A program made the position numbers and the translations under genes. A model generated the notes under the pieces. It was not told where the DNA came from and searched no databases. It was given only the letters and a program-made list of their open reading frames with translations. Shown here one piece after another: positions 7,344 to 14,813 of a DNA stretch of 16,471 bases. Origin of the DNA: Rubrobacter sp. (GTDB lineage: Bacteria > Actinomycetota > Rubrobacteria > Rubrobacterales > Rubrobacteraceae); assembly GCA_016781885.1 (NCBI GenBank), contig JADDPM010000038.1, positions 1 through 16,471 of the forward strand. The letters run 5' to 3'. Positions within the stretch are counted from its first letter, which is position 1. Each line of letters opens with the position of its first letter.

Positions 7344-8468
7344 TCAGTCCCAGCGCGGGGTAACCACGTCGTCCACCTGTAAGAATAGGAAGTGGTCGAA
7401 GTAGTAGTGGATGAGGAGCGCGGAGAGCACCACAGAGTAGAACGAGAAGTAGTGCTGCTGCTCCGGGTCACCCGCCCAGATGCCACCCAGGATGAGCGCG
7501 CCGTGCACGAGCAGATACGCAAAGCCTGCGCCTAGAGTAAAGAGCAGACACATCCAGTAGAGGCTCTTCCCGCTCCTCGAGACGCGTGCCACGTACTGCG
7601 AGCCGATAAGCCCCTTCTCCGCCCGCACCTGGTTGAGGTAGAGCACGACCGCGAGGTACTGGAAGGAGTGCCAGACGTTCAAGCCCTGGAAGGCCACGTC
7701 GAGGTTCGGCAGGGCCGGCGTTACGAAGAACAGGAGGGCGGCCAGAGACATGTGCAGCGTCTTCGGAACGTGCAAGAGGCCGGCCCGCCACTCCCAGGCC
7801 GTCTTGGCGACGAAGGCGACGAGGAAAGCGAAGAAGGCCAGAGCGGCGAGCGGCCCGAGCCACTCGATCTTTAGAAACTCCGGGAAGAGGAGGGCGCGTC
7901 CGCCGGTCTCGAAGCCCTCGCTGGAGAGGTTTACGCCCCAGATCTCGAGCGGCGCGCCGGTGAACTTGAAGGTGGCGATCGGGTAGAGGCTCGTCATCAG
8001 GAGCCCGTAGTCGATCACGCGCGAGACGAGTTGCCACCGGGCGAGGTTGGGGGCCCGGCCGCGCGGGTCCTTGAAGCGGTAGGAGTCGGCGATGTAGGCC
8101 GTCTGGTGGATTACATGCACCGACGCCCAGAGAAAGAAAATCGTGACGAGCAGTGTGAGGTTATAGATTGCCAGCGAGACGACGAGCACCGGCATGAAGA
8201 GCGCCCCCCAAGTGTAACGCCTGTACCGCTCCCTGAAGTGCGGCTCCATCAACGTCATGGTATAGGTCGCAAACAGGTGCGGCCCGCCGATAAACGCGGT
8301 AACGACGAGATCCACGATAACGTTCGAGAGCCCGCCCACCTGGGCAAAGAGGTGTGGCACCACCAAAAGCGCGCTCGAGAAGATGATGAAGACCAGATCG
8401 TAACCGGGCGAGACGAGCCACAGGTCCTTTGAGGAAGCCTTCGTCACAGCGGGAGCGGGCGAAATCAT
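7344..8468 (-). CDS. His-rich polytopic membrane protein of unknown function
   Basis: The protein is 374 residues from ATG 8468, where GAAGG lies about nine bases upstream. An ATG at 8519 with AAGG would add 17 residues, and the choice between them is not certain. There are about eight hydrophobic helices. Histidines sit at helix ends in repeated patterns: GGPHLFATYT (61-70, His64) with EPH (His77), ASVHVIHQTAY (115-125), LNVWHSFQYL (263-272) and LLIHYYFDHFLF (351-362). Such spacing could bind iron or haem, as in membrane oxygenases, but it does not match the exact boxes of fatty-acid hydroxylases. I do not recognise a named family. It is divergent from the ceramide-like locus with a shared upstream region, which hints at linked regulation. 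Confidence 0.75.
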   Translation of the reverse strand: MISPAPAVTKASSKDLWLVSPGYDLVFIIFSSALLVVPHLFAQVGGLSNVIVDLVVTAFIGGPHLFATYTMTLMEPHFRERYRRYTWGALFMPVLVVSLAIYNLTLLVTIFFLWASVHVIHQTAYIADSYRFKDPRGRAPNLARWQLVSRVIDYGLLMTSLYPIATFKFTGAPLEIWGVNLSSEGFETGGRALLFPEFLKIEWLGPLAALAFFAFLVAFVAKTAWEWRAGLLHVPKTLHMSLAALLFFVTPALPNLDVAFQGLNVWHSFQYLAVVLYLNQVRAEKGLIGSQYVARVSRSGKSLYWMCLLFTLGAGFAYLLVHGALILGGIWAGDPEQQHYFSFYSVVLSALLIHYYFDHFLFLQVDDVVTPRWD

Positions 8469-8584
8469 TAATACTACCTTCTCGAGACGCGCCCAATCGT
8501 GGGGCGTGCACCAAGCCATTTCACGGACCTTATACTACCCGATCTAAAACGGAAAGAAGCACCTCCCGTTCCCAAATACGCCGG

Positions 8585-8605
8585 CTCGGGAATATCAACC
8601 CCGAG
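8585..8605. repeat. Six-base inverted repeat CTCGGG/CCCGAG
   Basis: CTCGGG (8585-8590) and CCCGAG (8600-8605) enclose a 9-base AT-rich loop. No T-run follows on either strand, so it is not a classical terminator. It could be a protein-binding site. Confidence 0.4.
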
Positions 8606-8653
8606 AGTAGGCTATAGAACCTTCGAAATGCGCATCTCTGAGGCACGCAGGAG

Positions 8654-8715
8654 GGGTCTCGCATCCATTGGTCGGCTCTTGGCCGGGGCGCGCGAGACCC
8701 GGCGCATCCAACCAA
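8654..8715. repeat. Long inverted repeat with nested direct repeat
   Basis: GGGTCTCGC (8654-8662) pairs perfectly with GCGAGACCC (8692-8700). An 8-base direct repeat CGCATCCA occurs at 8660-8667 and 8703-8710. It is followed by TTGGT in the first copy (8668-8672) and by its complement ACCAA in the second (8711-8715), which would allow a pseudoknot if transcribed. If the -10 at 8754 is the real start, this is a DNA operator rather than RNA. Confidence 0.45.
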
Positions 8716-8805
8716 AGCTTATTTTGTATTCTATAGTAGGTTCTGTAAGTATTTATACTGATTTCATATGGCTCGTTACGTACCGGGTACGCTTGGAGGG
8801 CTAGC

Positions 8806-10077
8806 TTGTCGGACTACGTAAACATCGACCAGGCTCGGGAACACCCAGGCCAAAAGCCGGGAGAGAACGCGACGCGTGCCGACGATATCTTCGACAAGGC
8901 TCTCTCTTCTCCTAACCTCGCCCGCGTCGAGGGGGCCAGGGACGCGGGGGTCTACCCTTACTTCAAACCGATCCTCAAGCAGAACGGCGGCAACGTCACG
9001 GTGGAGGGCCGGGAGATGATCATCACCGGCTCGAACGACTATCTCGGCCTCACCCAGGACCCTCGCCTCAAGGAAGCGTCCAGGATCGCGCTCGACGACT
9101 ACGGCACGAGCTGCACCGGGTCCCGATTCCTCACTGGCACGCTCGCCCTGCACGAGGAACTCGAGCGGCGCCTGGCGGGCTTCTTGGGTGCCGAGGCCAC
9201 CCTGACGTTTAGCGCCGGTTTCCTGGGCGCTCTGGCGGTCTTGAGCACGCTCGCGGGTCGCCAGGACATCCTCTACTTCGACCGCGAGAATCACGCCTCC
9301 CTCTACGACGGGGCGAGGCTGTCCTACGGGAGCTTGCGCAAGTACCGGCACAACGATCTGTCTGATCTGGAGAGGTTGCTCGCCCGGGACGCAGGGTCTC
9401 CGGGCGGGCGCATGATCGTCACCGACGGCGTCTTCTCCATGAGTGGGCACGTCGCGGACCTGCCCGGCATCGTGGAGCTCGCCCGCGAGTACGGGGCGCG
9501 GGTAGTCGTCGACGATGCTCACGGCACCGGCGTCCTGGGCGAGAATGGCCGCGGAACCGCAGAATACTTCGGGCTGGAAGGCGAGATCGACCTGACAATC
9601 GGGACCTTCTCGAAGTCTTTCGCCTCGGTGGGCGGCTTCGTCTCCGGTCCCGGGAAAGTGGTCGACTACGTAAAGCATCACGCCCGCCCGTTCATCTTTA
9701 CGGCGGCGCTCCCGGCCACGCAGGTAGCGACGGTGCTCAAAGCCCTGGAGATCATCGAGACGGAGCCCCGCCACCGGGAGAGGCTGTGGCGGAACGTCGA
9801 GCAACTGCGGCGCGGGCTCTCCTCTTTGGGCTTCGAGACTCTGAGCTCGGAGAGCCACATCGTGCCGGTCCTCGTCAGCCCCGACGAGCTTACCCTCGTC
9901 TTCTGGAAGGCGCTGTGGGAAGCGGGGATCTTCACTACCCCTGCCCTGCCCCCCGGCGTGCCCGTAGGCCAGAGCATCATACGAACCAGCGTAAACGCTG
10001 ATCATACCCCGGAGCAGATAGAGCGACTGCTAGAGGTTTTTGCCGGGGTTGGCCAGTATCTGGGCGTCATCGGTTAG
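8806..10077 (+). CDS. Alpha-oxoamine synthase, serine palmitoyltransferase-like
   Basis: This is a 423-residue PLP enzyme of fold type I. It shows GSNDYLGLTQDPR (75-87), YGTSCTGSRFLTGTLALHEELE (99-120), the ring-stacking histidine in ENHAS (His163), VVVDDAHGTG (233-242) and the PLP lysine in GTFSKSFASVGGF (Lys270). The SKSFAS-GG form and the N-terminal YPYFKPI motif are typical of serine palmitoyltransferase (SPT). Biotin (BioF) and Kbl enzymes read differently around the lysine. SPT condenses serine with a fatty acyl thioester to 3-ketosphinganine in the cytosol. The following acyltransferase and SDR support this reading; no biotin or threonine genes are near. Translation starts at TTG 8806 with GGAGG (8795-8799) six bases before. 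A divergent regulatory region lies upstream. Confidence 0.85.
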   Translation: MSDYVNIDQAREHPGQKPGENATRADDIFDKALSSPNLARVEGARDAGVYPYFKPILKQNGGNVTVEGREMIITGSNDYLGLTQDPRLKEASRIALDDYGTSCTGSRFLTGTLALHEELERRLAGFLGAEATLTFSAGFLGALAVLSTLAGRQDILYFDRENHASLYDGARLSYGSLRKYRHNDLSDLERLLARDAGSPGGRMIVTDGVFSMSGHVADLPGIVELAREYGARVVVDDAHGTGVLGENGRGTAEYFGLEGEIDLTIGTFSKSFASVGGFVSGPGKVVDYVKHHARPFIFTAALPATQVATVLKALEIIETEPRHRERLWRNVEQLRRGLSSLGFETLSSESHIVPVLVSPDELTLVFWKALWEAGIFTTPALPPGVPVGQSIIRTSVNADHTPEQIERLLEVFAGVGQYLGVIG

Positions 10078-10086
10078 GACGGGAAG

Positions 10087-11229
10087 CTGACTCCCCGCTT
10101 AGAGAGCGCGGTCTCGGGTGCGACGAAGGTTCGCGCCGCCGCGTCCCGCGCCGACGTAGACCGGTTCATAAAGTACCCGTTCGCGAAGTACCGGTACGAC
10201 CCGCACTGGGTCCCCCCGCTCCTTATCGCCGAGCGAGAGCAGTTCAACCCCAAGAAGAACCCCTTCTACGAACATGCGAGGATCAGCCTCTTCCTCGCCG
10301 AGCGCGGCGGTGAGGTCGTGGGCCGCATAGCCGCCATAGACGACTCCAACCACAACCTGACTCACGGGGATAACCTGATCTTCTTCGGCTTCTTCGAGGC
10401 GAAGGACGAAGCAGCGGCCGAGGCGCTGTTCGCCCGCGTCGAGGAATGGGGGCGGGAGCTGGGCCGGAGCGCGGTGCGCGGCCCCGCCAACCCTTCTTTA
10501 AACCACAGCGCGGGGTTTCTGACCAACGCCTTCGACGACGACCCCTACGTCATGATGCCGTACAACCCGCCCGATTACCCACGCTACGCCGAGGAGTCCG
10601 GCTACCGCAAGGCCAGGGACCTCTACGCCTGGCTATTCGAGCGGGAAGGGGTCTTGGGCGAGAGGATCGAGCGTCTCGCCGAGCGGGCCCGCAAGCGTCA
10701 CAACCTGGTCATCCGCCATCTTGATATGAAGCGTTGGGAAGATGAGGTCTCACGCGTCAAGGCTCTCTACAACAGGGCCTGGGAGAGAAACTGGGGCTTC
10801 GTGAGATACACCGACGCGGAGTTCGACCACCTCGCGAAAGACTTCAAGATGATCCTCGACCCGGAGCTCGTAGCTCTGGCCGAGGTAGACGGGGAACTCG
10901 CCGGGATGACGATCCTCCTGCCAGACGTAAACCAGGTCCTAAAACGGGCGCACGGGCGGCTGTTTCCTTTCGGCATCTTCGCGCTCCTGAACCGCAAAAG
11001 GATCATAGACCGGCTGCGGCTGCCTATCCTGGGCGTGGCGCCTGAGCACCGCAACAAGGGCTTCGAGGTGGTGATGATCCACGACCTCTACAAACGCGCG
11101 ATGGCAAAGGGTTACAAGAGGTGTGAGGCCTCTTGGACGCTGGAGGACAATAGGGCGATAAACCGCGTTATAGAAGCCTCCGGCGCGAGACTGTCCAAGG
11201 TCTACCGGATCTACGAGAAAGTGCTTTAG
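10087..11229 (+). CDS. GNAT-type N-acyltransferase, bacterial ceramide synthase (bCerS)-like
   Basis: Homology-like sequence begins well before the first GTG (10318). ADVDRFIKYPFAKYRYDPHW and NPKKNPFYEHA are typical N-terminal motifs of this family, so the shorter GTG-started form is not the gene. From CTG 10087 the protein has 380 residues, the usual length. AGGA (10076-10079), overlapping the stop of the upstream gene, is seven bases before the CTG. No ATG, GTG or TTG is available in frame. Conserved blocks include VRGPANPS, MMPYNPPDY (about 156-164) and a GNAT-like acyl-CoA loop GVAPEHRNKGFEV (about 316-328). A relative in Caulobacter N-acylates 3-ketosphinganine. Position directly after the SPT-like gene and before the SDR fits that step. 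It is in the same frame as the SPT-like gene, with one TAG between them. Confidence 0.8.
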   Translation: MTPRLESAVSGATKVRAAASRADVDRFIKYPFAKYRYDPHWVPPLLIAEREQFNPKKNPFYEHARISLFLAERGGEVVGRIAAIDDSNHNLTHGDNLIFFGFFEAKDEAAAEALFARVEEWGRELGRSAVRGPANPSLNHSAGFLTNAFDDDPYVMMPYNPPDYPRYAEESGYRKARDLYAWLFEREGVLGERIERLAERARKRHNLVIRHLDMKRWEDEVSRVKALYNRAWERNWGFVRYTDAEFDHLAKDFKMILDPELVALAEVDGELAGMTILLPDVNQVLKRAHGRLFPFGIFALLNRKRIIDRLRLPILGVAPEHRNKGFEVVMIHDLYKRAMAKGYKRCEASWTLEDNRAINRVIEASGARLSKVYRIYEKVL

Positions 11230-11237
11230 GGGCGCGG

Positions 11238-12224
11238 GTGCGGGACCTACCGGCGAGCGGAGCAGCTCGCGTGCTGATCACCGGCGCAACGGGTTTCGTC
11301 GGTAGCCATATCGCCGCCGACTTCGTCGAGGCGGGCCACGAGGTGCGGTGCAGCGTGCGCCCCTCGAGCAACCTACGCTGGATCAAGGACCTCCCAGTAC
11401 AACGCATGCCGGTGGATTTCGAGAATGCAAAAGACCTTGAAGGCCTGGTAGAAGACGTTGAAATCGTCATCCACGCCGCCGGGATAACGCGCGCCCGGCA
11501 CGACGCCGACTACTACCGGATCAACGCGGAGAACACCCGCAGGCTCGCTGCCGCCGCGGCCGGTACCGGTGTGCGTCGTTTCGTCCTTATCGGTAGCCTC
11601 GCTGCCCGCGGCCCCGACGCCGCCGCGAGAGCCGGCCGGGACCACCCCGCGAGCGCCTACGGTCACAGCAAGCTCCAGGCCGAAAAGCACCTGCAGGACT
11701 TCGACGGCCGAATGGGAACCGTCACCCTCCGCCCGGCCGCCGTCTACGGGCCGCGAGACGCAGACCTCTTGCCCCTGTTCAAGCTGGCTGCGCGTGGATG
11801 GCTGGTCCGTCCCTCCGGTCCGCGTCCCCTGCAGCTCGCCTACGTCGAGGACGTGGCGCAGGCGGCCCTGGCTGCGGCTCATGGAGAATCTGCGGGCTTC
11901 GGGCCTTTCCCGGTGGCCGAGGCCGTCCGCTACTCCTGGGAGGAAGTCATCGCCGGGCTGGAGGGGGCGCTCGGGCGTCCCGTTCGCGCCGCTCGTCTGC
12001 CCGCAGCCGCCTTCCAGTTGGCCGCCCGCGTAGCCGAGGGAACAGCGAAAGCACGCGGCTCGATCCCCATCTTCGACGAACGCCGGGCCCGGGATGTGGC
12101 TATACATGCGTGGACCTGCGATCCCTCCTCCACCGAGAAGGCGCTGGGCTGGCGCACTGAGGTCCCGCTGCATGAGGGTCTAGAGCGCACCGCCCGATGG
12201 TATCGGGACGCGGGATGGCTCTAG
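11238..12224 (+). CDS. NAD(P)-dependent SDR, ceramide reductase (CerR)-like
   Basis: The 328-residue extended SDR has the nucleotide loop GATGFVG (16-22), VIHAAGITRA (77-86), the serine region IGSLA (118-122) and YGHSK (141-145, Tyr141/Lys145). In the established bacterial ceramide pathway an SDR of this type reduces 3-oxo-ceramide to ceramide after acylation. The order SPT-acyltransferase-SDR here matches that pathway. Sequence alone cannot exclude a sugar or steroid substrate. GTG 11238 lies eight bases after the acyltransferase stop, with AGGGG (11228-11232) overlapping that stop, which indicates coupled translation in one operon. A tail rich in charged residues follows the substrate domain. 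Confidence 0.82.
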   Translation: MRDLPASGAARVLITGATGFVGSHIAADFVEAGHEVRCSVRPSSNLRWIKDLPVQRMPVDFENAKDLEGLVEDVEIVIHAAGITRARHDADYYRINAENTRRLAAAAAGTGVRRFVLIGSLAARGPDAAARAGRDHPASAYGHSKLQAEKHLQDFDGRMGTVTLRPAAVYGPRDADLLPLFKLAARGWLVRPSGPRPLQLAYVEDVAQAALAAAHGESAGFGPFPVAEAVRYSWEEVIAGLEGALGRPVRAARLPAAAFQLAARVAEGTAKARGSIPIFDERRARDVAIHAWTCDPSSTEKALGWRTEVPLHEGLERTARWYRDAGWL

Positions 12225-12307
12225 GTGAAGCTTCGAGCAGCGCTGGCGGAGACAGGAGCACCTTTTCGGGAAGGTCGGCAGCCCTGTTAAATCCTCCTGA
12301 AGCTAGA

Positions 12308-12313
12308 TAAAAT
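12308..12313 (+). promoter_or_regulatory. Possible -10 box before the phosphotransferase gene
   Basis: TAAAAT lies 30 bases before TTG 12344 in the 119-base gap after the SDR gene. A poor -35-like TGTTAA is at 12285-12290. The gene may thus have its own promoter besides read-through from the operon. Confidence 0.35.
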
Positions 12314-12343
12314 CTTCGCTGCTTTGTCCTTCGGAGAACAACG

Positions 12344-14320
12344 TTGAAGTGCTTCCCAAACCTCTTTAGGGGGTCTCTGAGCCGCCGGGATCGGGTCTAC
12401 CTGCTCGGCCTCCTGGCGCCCCACGTCATCTACAACCTCGCCCTGAAAGCTTCCAACATAGCTTCACGTCCCGGCGGTCGTGGTCTCTTTTGGGACCTCA
12501 GGCTGATGCGGTCGGATGCGTTCTTTAACCTGGGGTACGCGCTGCTCTGGTTCGGGCTCTTTGCAGCGGCGCGCAGAGGCCCTCTGCGCCGGGCCGTGGT
12601 CTTCCTCTTTCACATTACGACCATTCTCGCAGCCATTTTCAGGGCGGGAGCCTACCAATACTACCGGGAGACCGGCACCACGCTCGACTATGACATCGTC
12701 GCCCTGTGGGTCCCCAGGTTCGGTGAGGTCAAGCCGATGATCCAGCTACCACGTTCAACCTGGTCACTCCTGGCAACCGCCCTTCTCTACGCGGTTTTGG
12801 GTCCCCACCTCCTGGCGCGCGCAGTCGGTCGGCGACGCGGGACGGAGGGCGTTCCGGCCGAGGAGCCCGGGGGCTCCCTTTTGGTTTCTCTCGGACTATG
12901 TCTCTCGGCGCTCGGGTTCGGCTCTCTCTCGTTGCCGGTCGGCCCCGGATCGGCGTTCGCCAGCCGCTCGTTCGCGAGGGATCCGTTGGCTAACTTGATC
13001 TCGACGGGGATCAAGTGGGTAGTGGGTAGAGACGATGTTGTCGCCGGTCTGACAGCGGAGCACCCGGCCGCGCACGCCATCCTCTCAGAGACTCCCCGAA
13101 CCGAGAGGCGCAACGTCGTCCTGATACACCTGGAGTCCACCCGAGCGCGCTCGGTTACACCCTATAACGAGGAGTTGAAGACGACACCCTTCCTCGACGA
13201 GCTGGCGAAAGAGAGCCTCCTCGTCGAGCGGGCCTACACGACCGTGCCGCACACCGCCAAGGCAGTAGCTTCGGTCAACTGCGGGGTTGAGCCGGGCCCC
13301 CGGCCGAACAGCGAAGCGGAGCCCGGCGGCATCCCCGCCCCGTGCCTCGCCGGCCTCCTCAAAGGGCAGGGCTACAGTACCGCCTTCTTCCAGTCGTCCA
13401 TCGAAAACTTCGACGATCTGGGGGATCTGGCGAAGAACCTGGGCTACGAGGAATACTACCCGCTGGAGTCTATGGACACTGAAGGCTTCGAGCGGTCGAA
13501 CTACTTCGGCTACGAGGACGACATCATGCTCGGGCCTAGCGAGGCGTGGCTGAAGAAGCACAAAGACGAAGCTTTCCTTGTCAAATACCTTACGGGCACG
13601 GGACACCACGAGTATCTTCCCCCCACGCGCTACGGACTCGAAGACTTCTCGGAAGACGACCGGCTGAACCGCTATCTAAACTGTCTCCGCTATCAGGATT
13701 TCTTCGTAAAAAACCTAATCGAGCAGTACAAAAAGCTGGGCCTCTACGAGGGTACGATCTTCGTGCTCTACGGTGACCATGGGGAGGCGTTCGGGGAGCA
13801 CGGTCGTTACGCGCACGATGACGTCCCCTACGAAGAGAGCCTCAGGATCCCGCTGATCATCCACGACCCCAGACGATCTAGAGACGGCAAGCGGATCGAG
13901 GGCCTCTCAAACCTCACCGACGTCCTGCCGACCGTGCTGGAGCTCTTGGGCTACGAGGTAGAGGACGGGGAGTACCCAGGCTACTCGCTCCTCCACTCGC
14001 TGCCCGAGAACCGCACTCTCATGTTCAGTTGCTTCAACAGAAACAAGTGCCTGGCGAGCATCAAGGGCTCCGAGAAGTACATACACCATTACGGTAACCA
14101 GACCGACGAGCTCTTCGACATCTCCGTAGACCCCTTCGAGCAGGAGAATCTGGCAAGCGCGTGCAACAAAGGAGAGACGGACGAGCGGCGCGAGGAACTC
14201 CTCGCGTGGCGTTGGGAGATCGACACCCGGTACGCTGGGTGCCCGGCTCGACCGCGACGACCCCTAAAGCGACGAGCCTTAAAAGAGGTTCGCGGGCTAG
14301 TGTCCCGGCGCCCGTCCTGA
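12344..14320 (+). CDS. Membrane-anchored LtaS/sulfatase-fold phosphotransferase
   Basis: The 658-residue protein starts with a membrane domain (about 15-200, four or five hydrophobic helices) and continues with an extracellular alkaline-phosphatase-superfamily domain. Metal and active-site motifs are visible: HLES (Glu264), the nucleophile region TTVPHTAKA (Thr304), TGTGHHEY (His421/422) and YGDHGEAFGEH (Asp478/His479). Threonine in place of the Cys/Ser of sulfatases matches LtaS and EptA, which move phosphoglycerol or phosphoethanolamine from phospholipid to an outer-face acceptor. The TTG start is supported by GGAG seven bases before it. Placement just after the ceramide-like genes suggests it decorates a ceramide or glycolipid head group; a teichoic-acid-like polymer is the alternative. 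Cysteines at 313, 334, 447 and elsewhere may form disulphides. Confidence 0.85.
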   Translation: MKCFPNLFRGSLSRRDRVYLLGLLAPHVIYNLALKASNIASRPGGRGLFWDLRLMRSDAFFNLGYALLWFGLFAAARRGPLRRAVVFLFHITTILAAIFRAGAYQYYRETGTTLDYDIVALWVPRFGEVKPMIQLPRSTWSLLATALLYAVLGPHLLARAVGRRRGTEGVPAEEPGGSLLVSLGLCLSALGFGSLSLPVGPGSAFASRSFARDPLANLISTGIKWVVGRDDVVAGLTAEHPAAHAILSETPRTERRNVVLIHLESTRARSVTPYNEELKTTPFLDELAKESLLVERAYTTVPHTAKAVASVNCGVEPGPRPNSEAEPGGIPAPCLAGLLKGQGYSTAFFQSSIENFDDLGDLAKNLGYEEYYPLESMDTEGFERSNYFGYEDDIMLGPSEAWLKKHKDEAFLVKYLTGTGHHEYLPPTRYGLEDFSEDDRLNRYLNCLRYQDFFVKNLIEQYKKLGLYEGTIFVLYGDHGEAFGEHGRYAHDDVPYEESLRIPLIIHDPRRSRDGKRIEGLSNLTDVLPTVLELLGYEVEDGEYPGYSLLHSLPENRTLMFSCFNRNKCLASIKGSEKYIHHYGNQTDELFDISVDPFEQENLASACNKGETDERREELLAWRWEIDTRYAGCPARPRRPLKRRALKEVRGLVSRRPS

Positions 14321-14335
14321 GCGCGCCCTCGCTCA
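14318..14335. terminator. Hairpin overlapping the phosphotransferase stop
   Basis: TGAGCG (14318-14323) pairs with CGCTCA (14330-14335) around a 6-base loop and includes the stop codon. There is no T-run, so its role as a terminator is uncertain. The opposing genes converge in this area. Confidence 0.25.
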
Positions 14336-14411
14336 CCACCGTCCGATTGGATGCGGGATACCGGTCCACGAAGTCGATCCGTAAGCTCGATACGGTCGGT
14401 CATTCTCGATA

Positions 14412-14653
14412 TTAGTCCTTCGCGTCCTCTAACTTTCGTTCGAGTTCCGCGAGGCGCGCTTCGAGCCCGCGATGCGCTCGTTCTTCTCGCGGTTCTTCTG
14501 CCGCCAGCGGTCCCGGATCCTCTTCTCGAACTCTACCGAGCTCTTCAGCACCTCGCGGTACCGGGCCTTTATGCGAGCCTTCTCCTCCTCGAACCGCCTC
14601 TCCGCATCCACGACGCCCGCCAGTGTAACAACCACCGGCGCATAGCGAGGCAT
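14412..14653 (-). pseudogene. Small coiled-coil protein gene with an apparent frameshift
   Basis: From ATG 14653 one frame encodes MPRYAPVVV, then a charged helix with FEEEKARIKARYREVLKSS and EFEKRIRDRWRQKNREKNER. A second frame, one base off, continues naturally with LEARLAELERKLEDAKD before TAA at 14412-14414. The two join at the CCC run near 14466-14468 if one base is missing there. Without it the first frame ends in a non-helical SKRASRNSNES tail at 14429. The joined product would be about 80 residues, mostly coiled coil. GGAAGGT lies ten bases before the ATG. The function is unknown. It is the last gene of the minus-strand stress-type group. Confidence 0.6.
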
Positions 14654-14813
14654 GCATCCGGTGACCTTCCGGCCTCGCAAAGAGACGGGTAACTAGAAGT
14701 ACCGCTGCTCACGGTCCGCAGACCCGGGAAACGGTGGCTCTTCTCATTACTCCGCCGCCTGCAAGCGACCGGGCTCTTGTCGTCCTTTACCTCAGCAGGA
14801 TAGTCCGCTTCTT

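Larger units (their letters stand above)
8469..8805. promoter_or_regulatory. Divergent upstream region of the ceramide-like locus
   Basis: This is a 337-base gap between outward-reading genes. It contains two inverted repeats (described separately), then an AT-rich segment (about 8719-8770) unlike the surrounding DNA. TATACT (8754-8759) is a candidate -10 box for the plus-strand locus and TATAGT (8732-8737) an alternative. TAGTAT on the minus strand (8537-8532) is a candidate for the membrane-protein gene. The GGAGG at 8795-8799 is the ribosome site for TTG 8806. No good -35 boxes are evident. Confidence 0.45.

Noticed and set aside
8776..10005. Long minus-strand frame of about 400 codons opposite the SPT-like gene
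   Set aside because: High-GC codon use creates long antisense frames. The plus strand carries clear PLP-enzyme motifs, and the antisense product has no recognisable domain.
8806..10077. Biotin synthesis BioF or threonine Kbl identity for the PLP enzyme
   Set aside because: The lysine region (SKSFAS-GG) and N-terminal YPYFKPI are SPT-like, and no biotin or threonine genes are near. Not excluded without a tree.
10318..11229. Acyltransferase starting at GTG 10318
   Set aside because: Conserved family sequence extends about 75 codons upstream in the same frame, so this start would remove part of the domain.
11373..12173. Minus-strand frame of 266 codons opposite the SDR
   Set aside because: Shadow of the SDR gene; no motif and no ribosome site of note.
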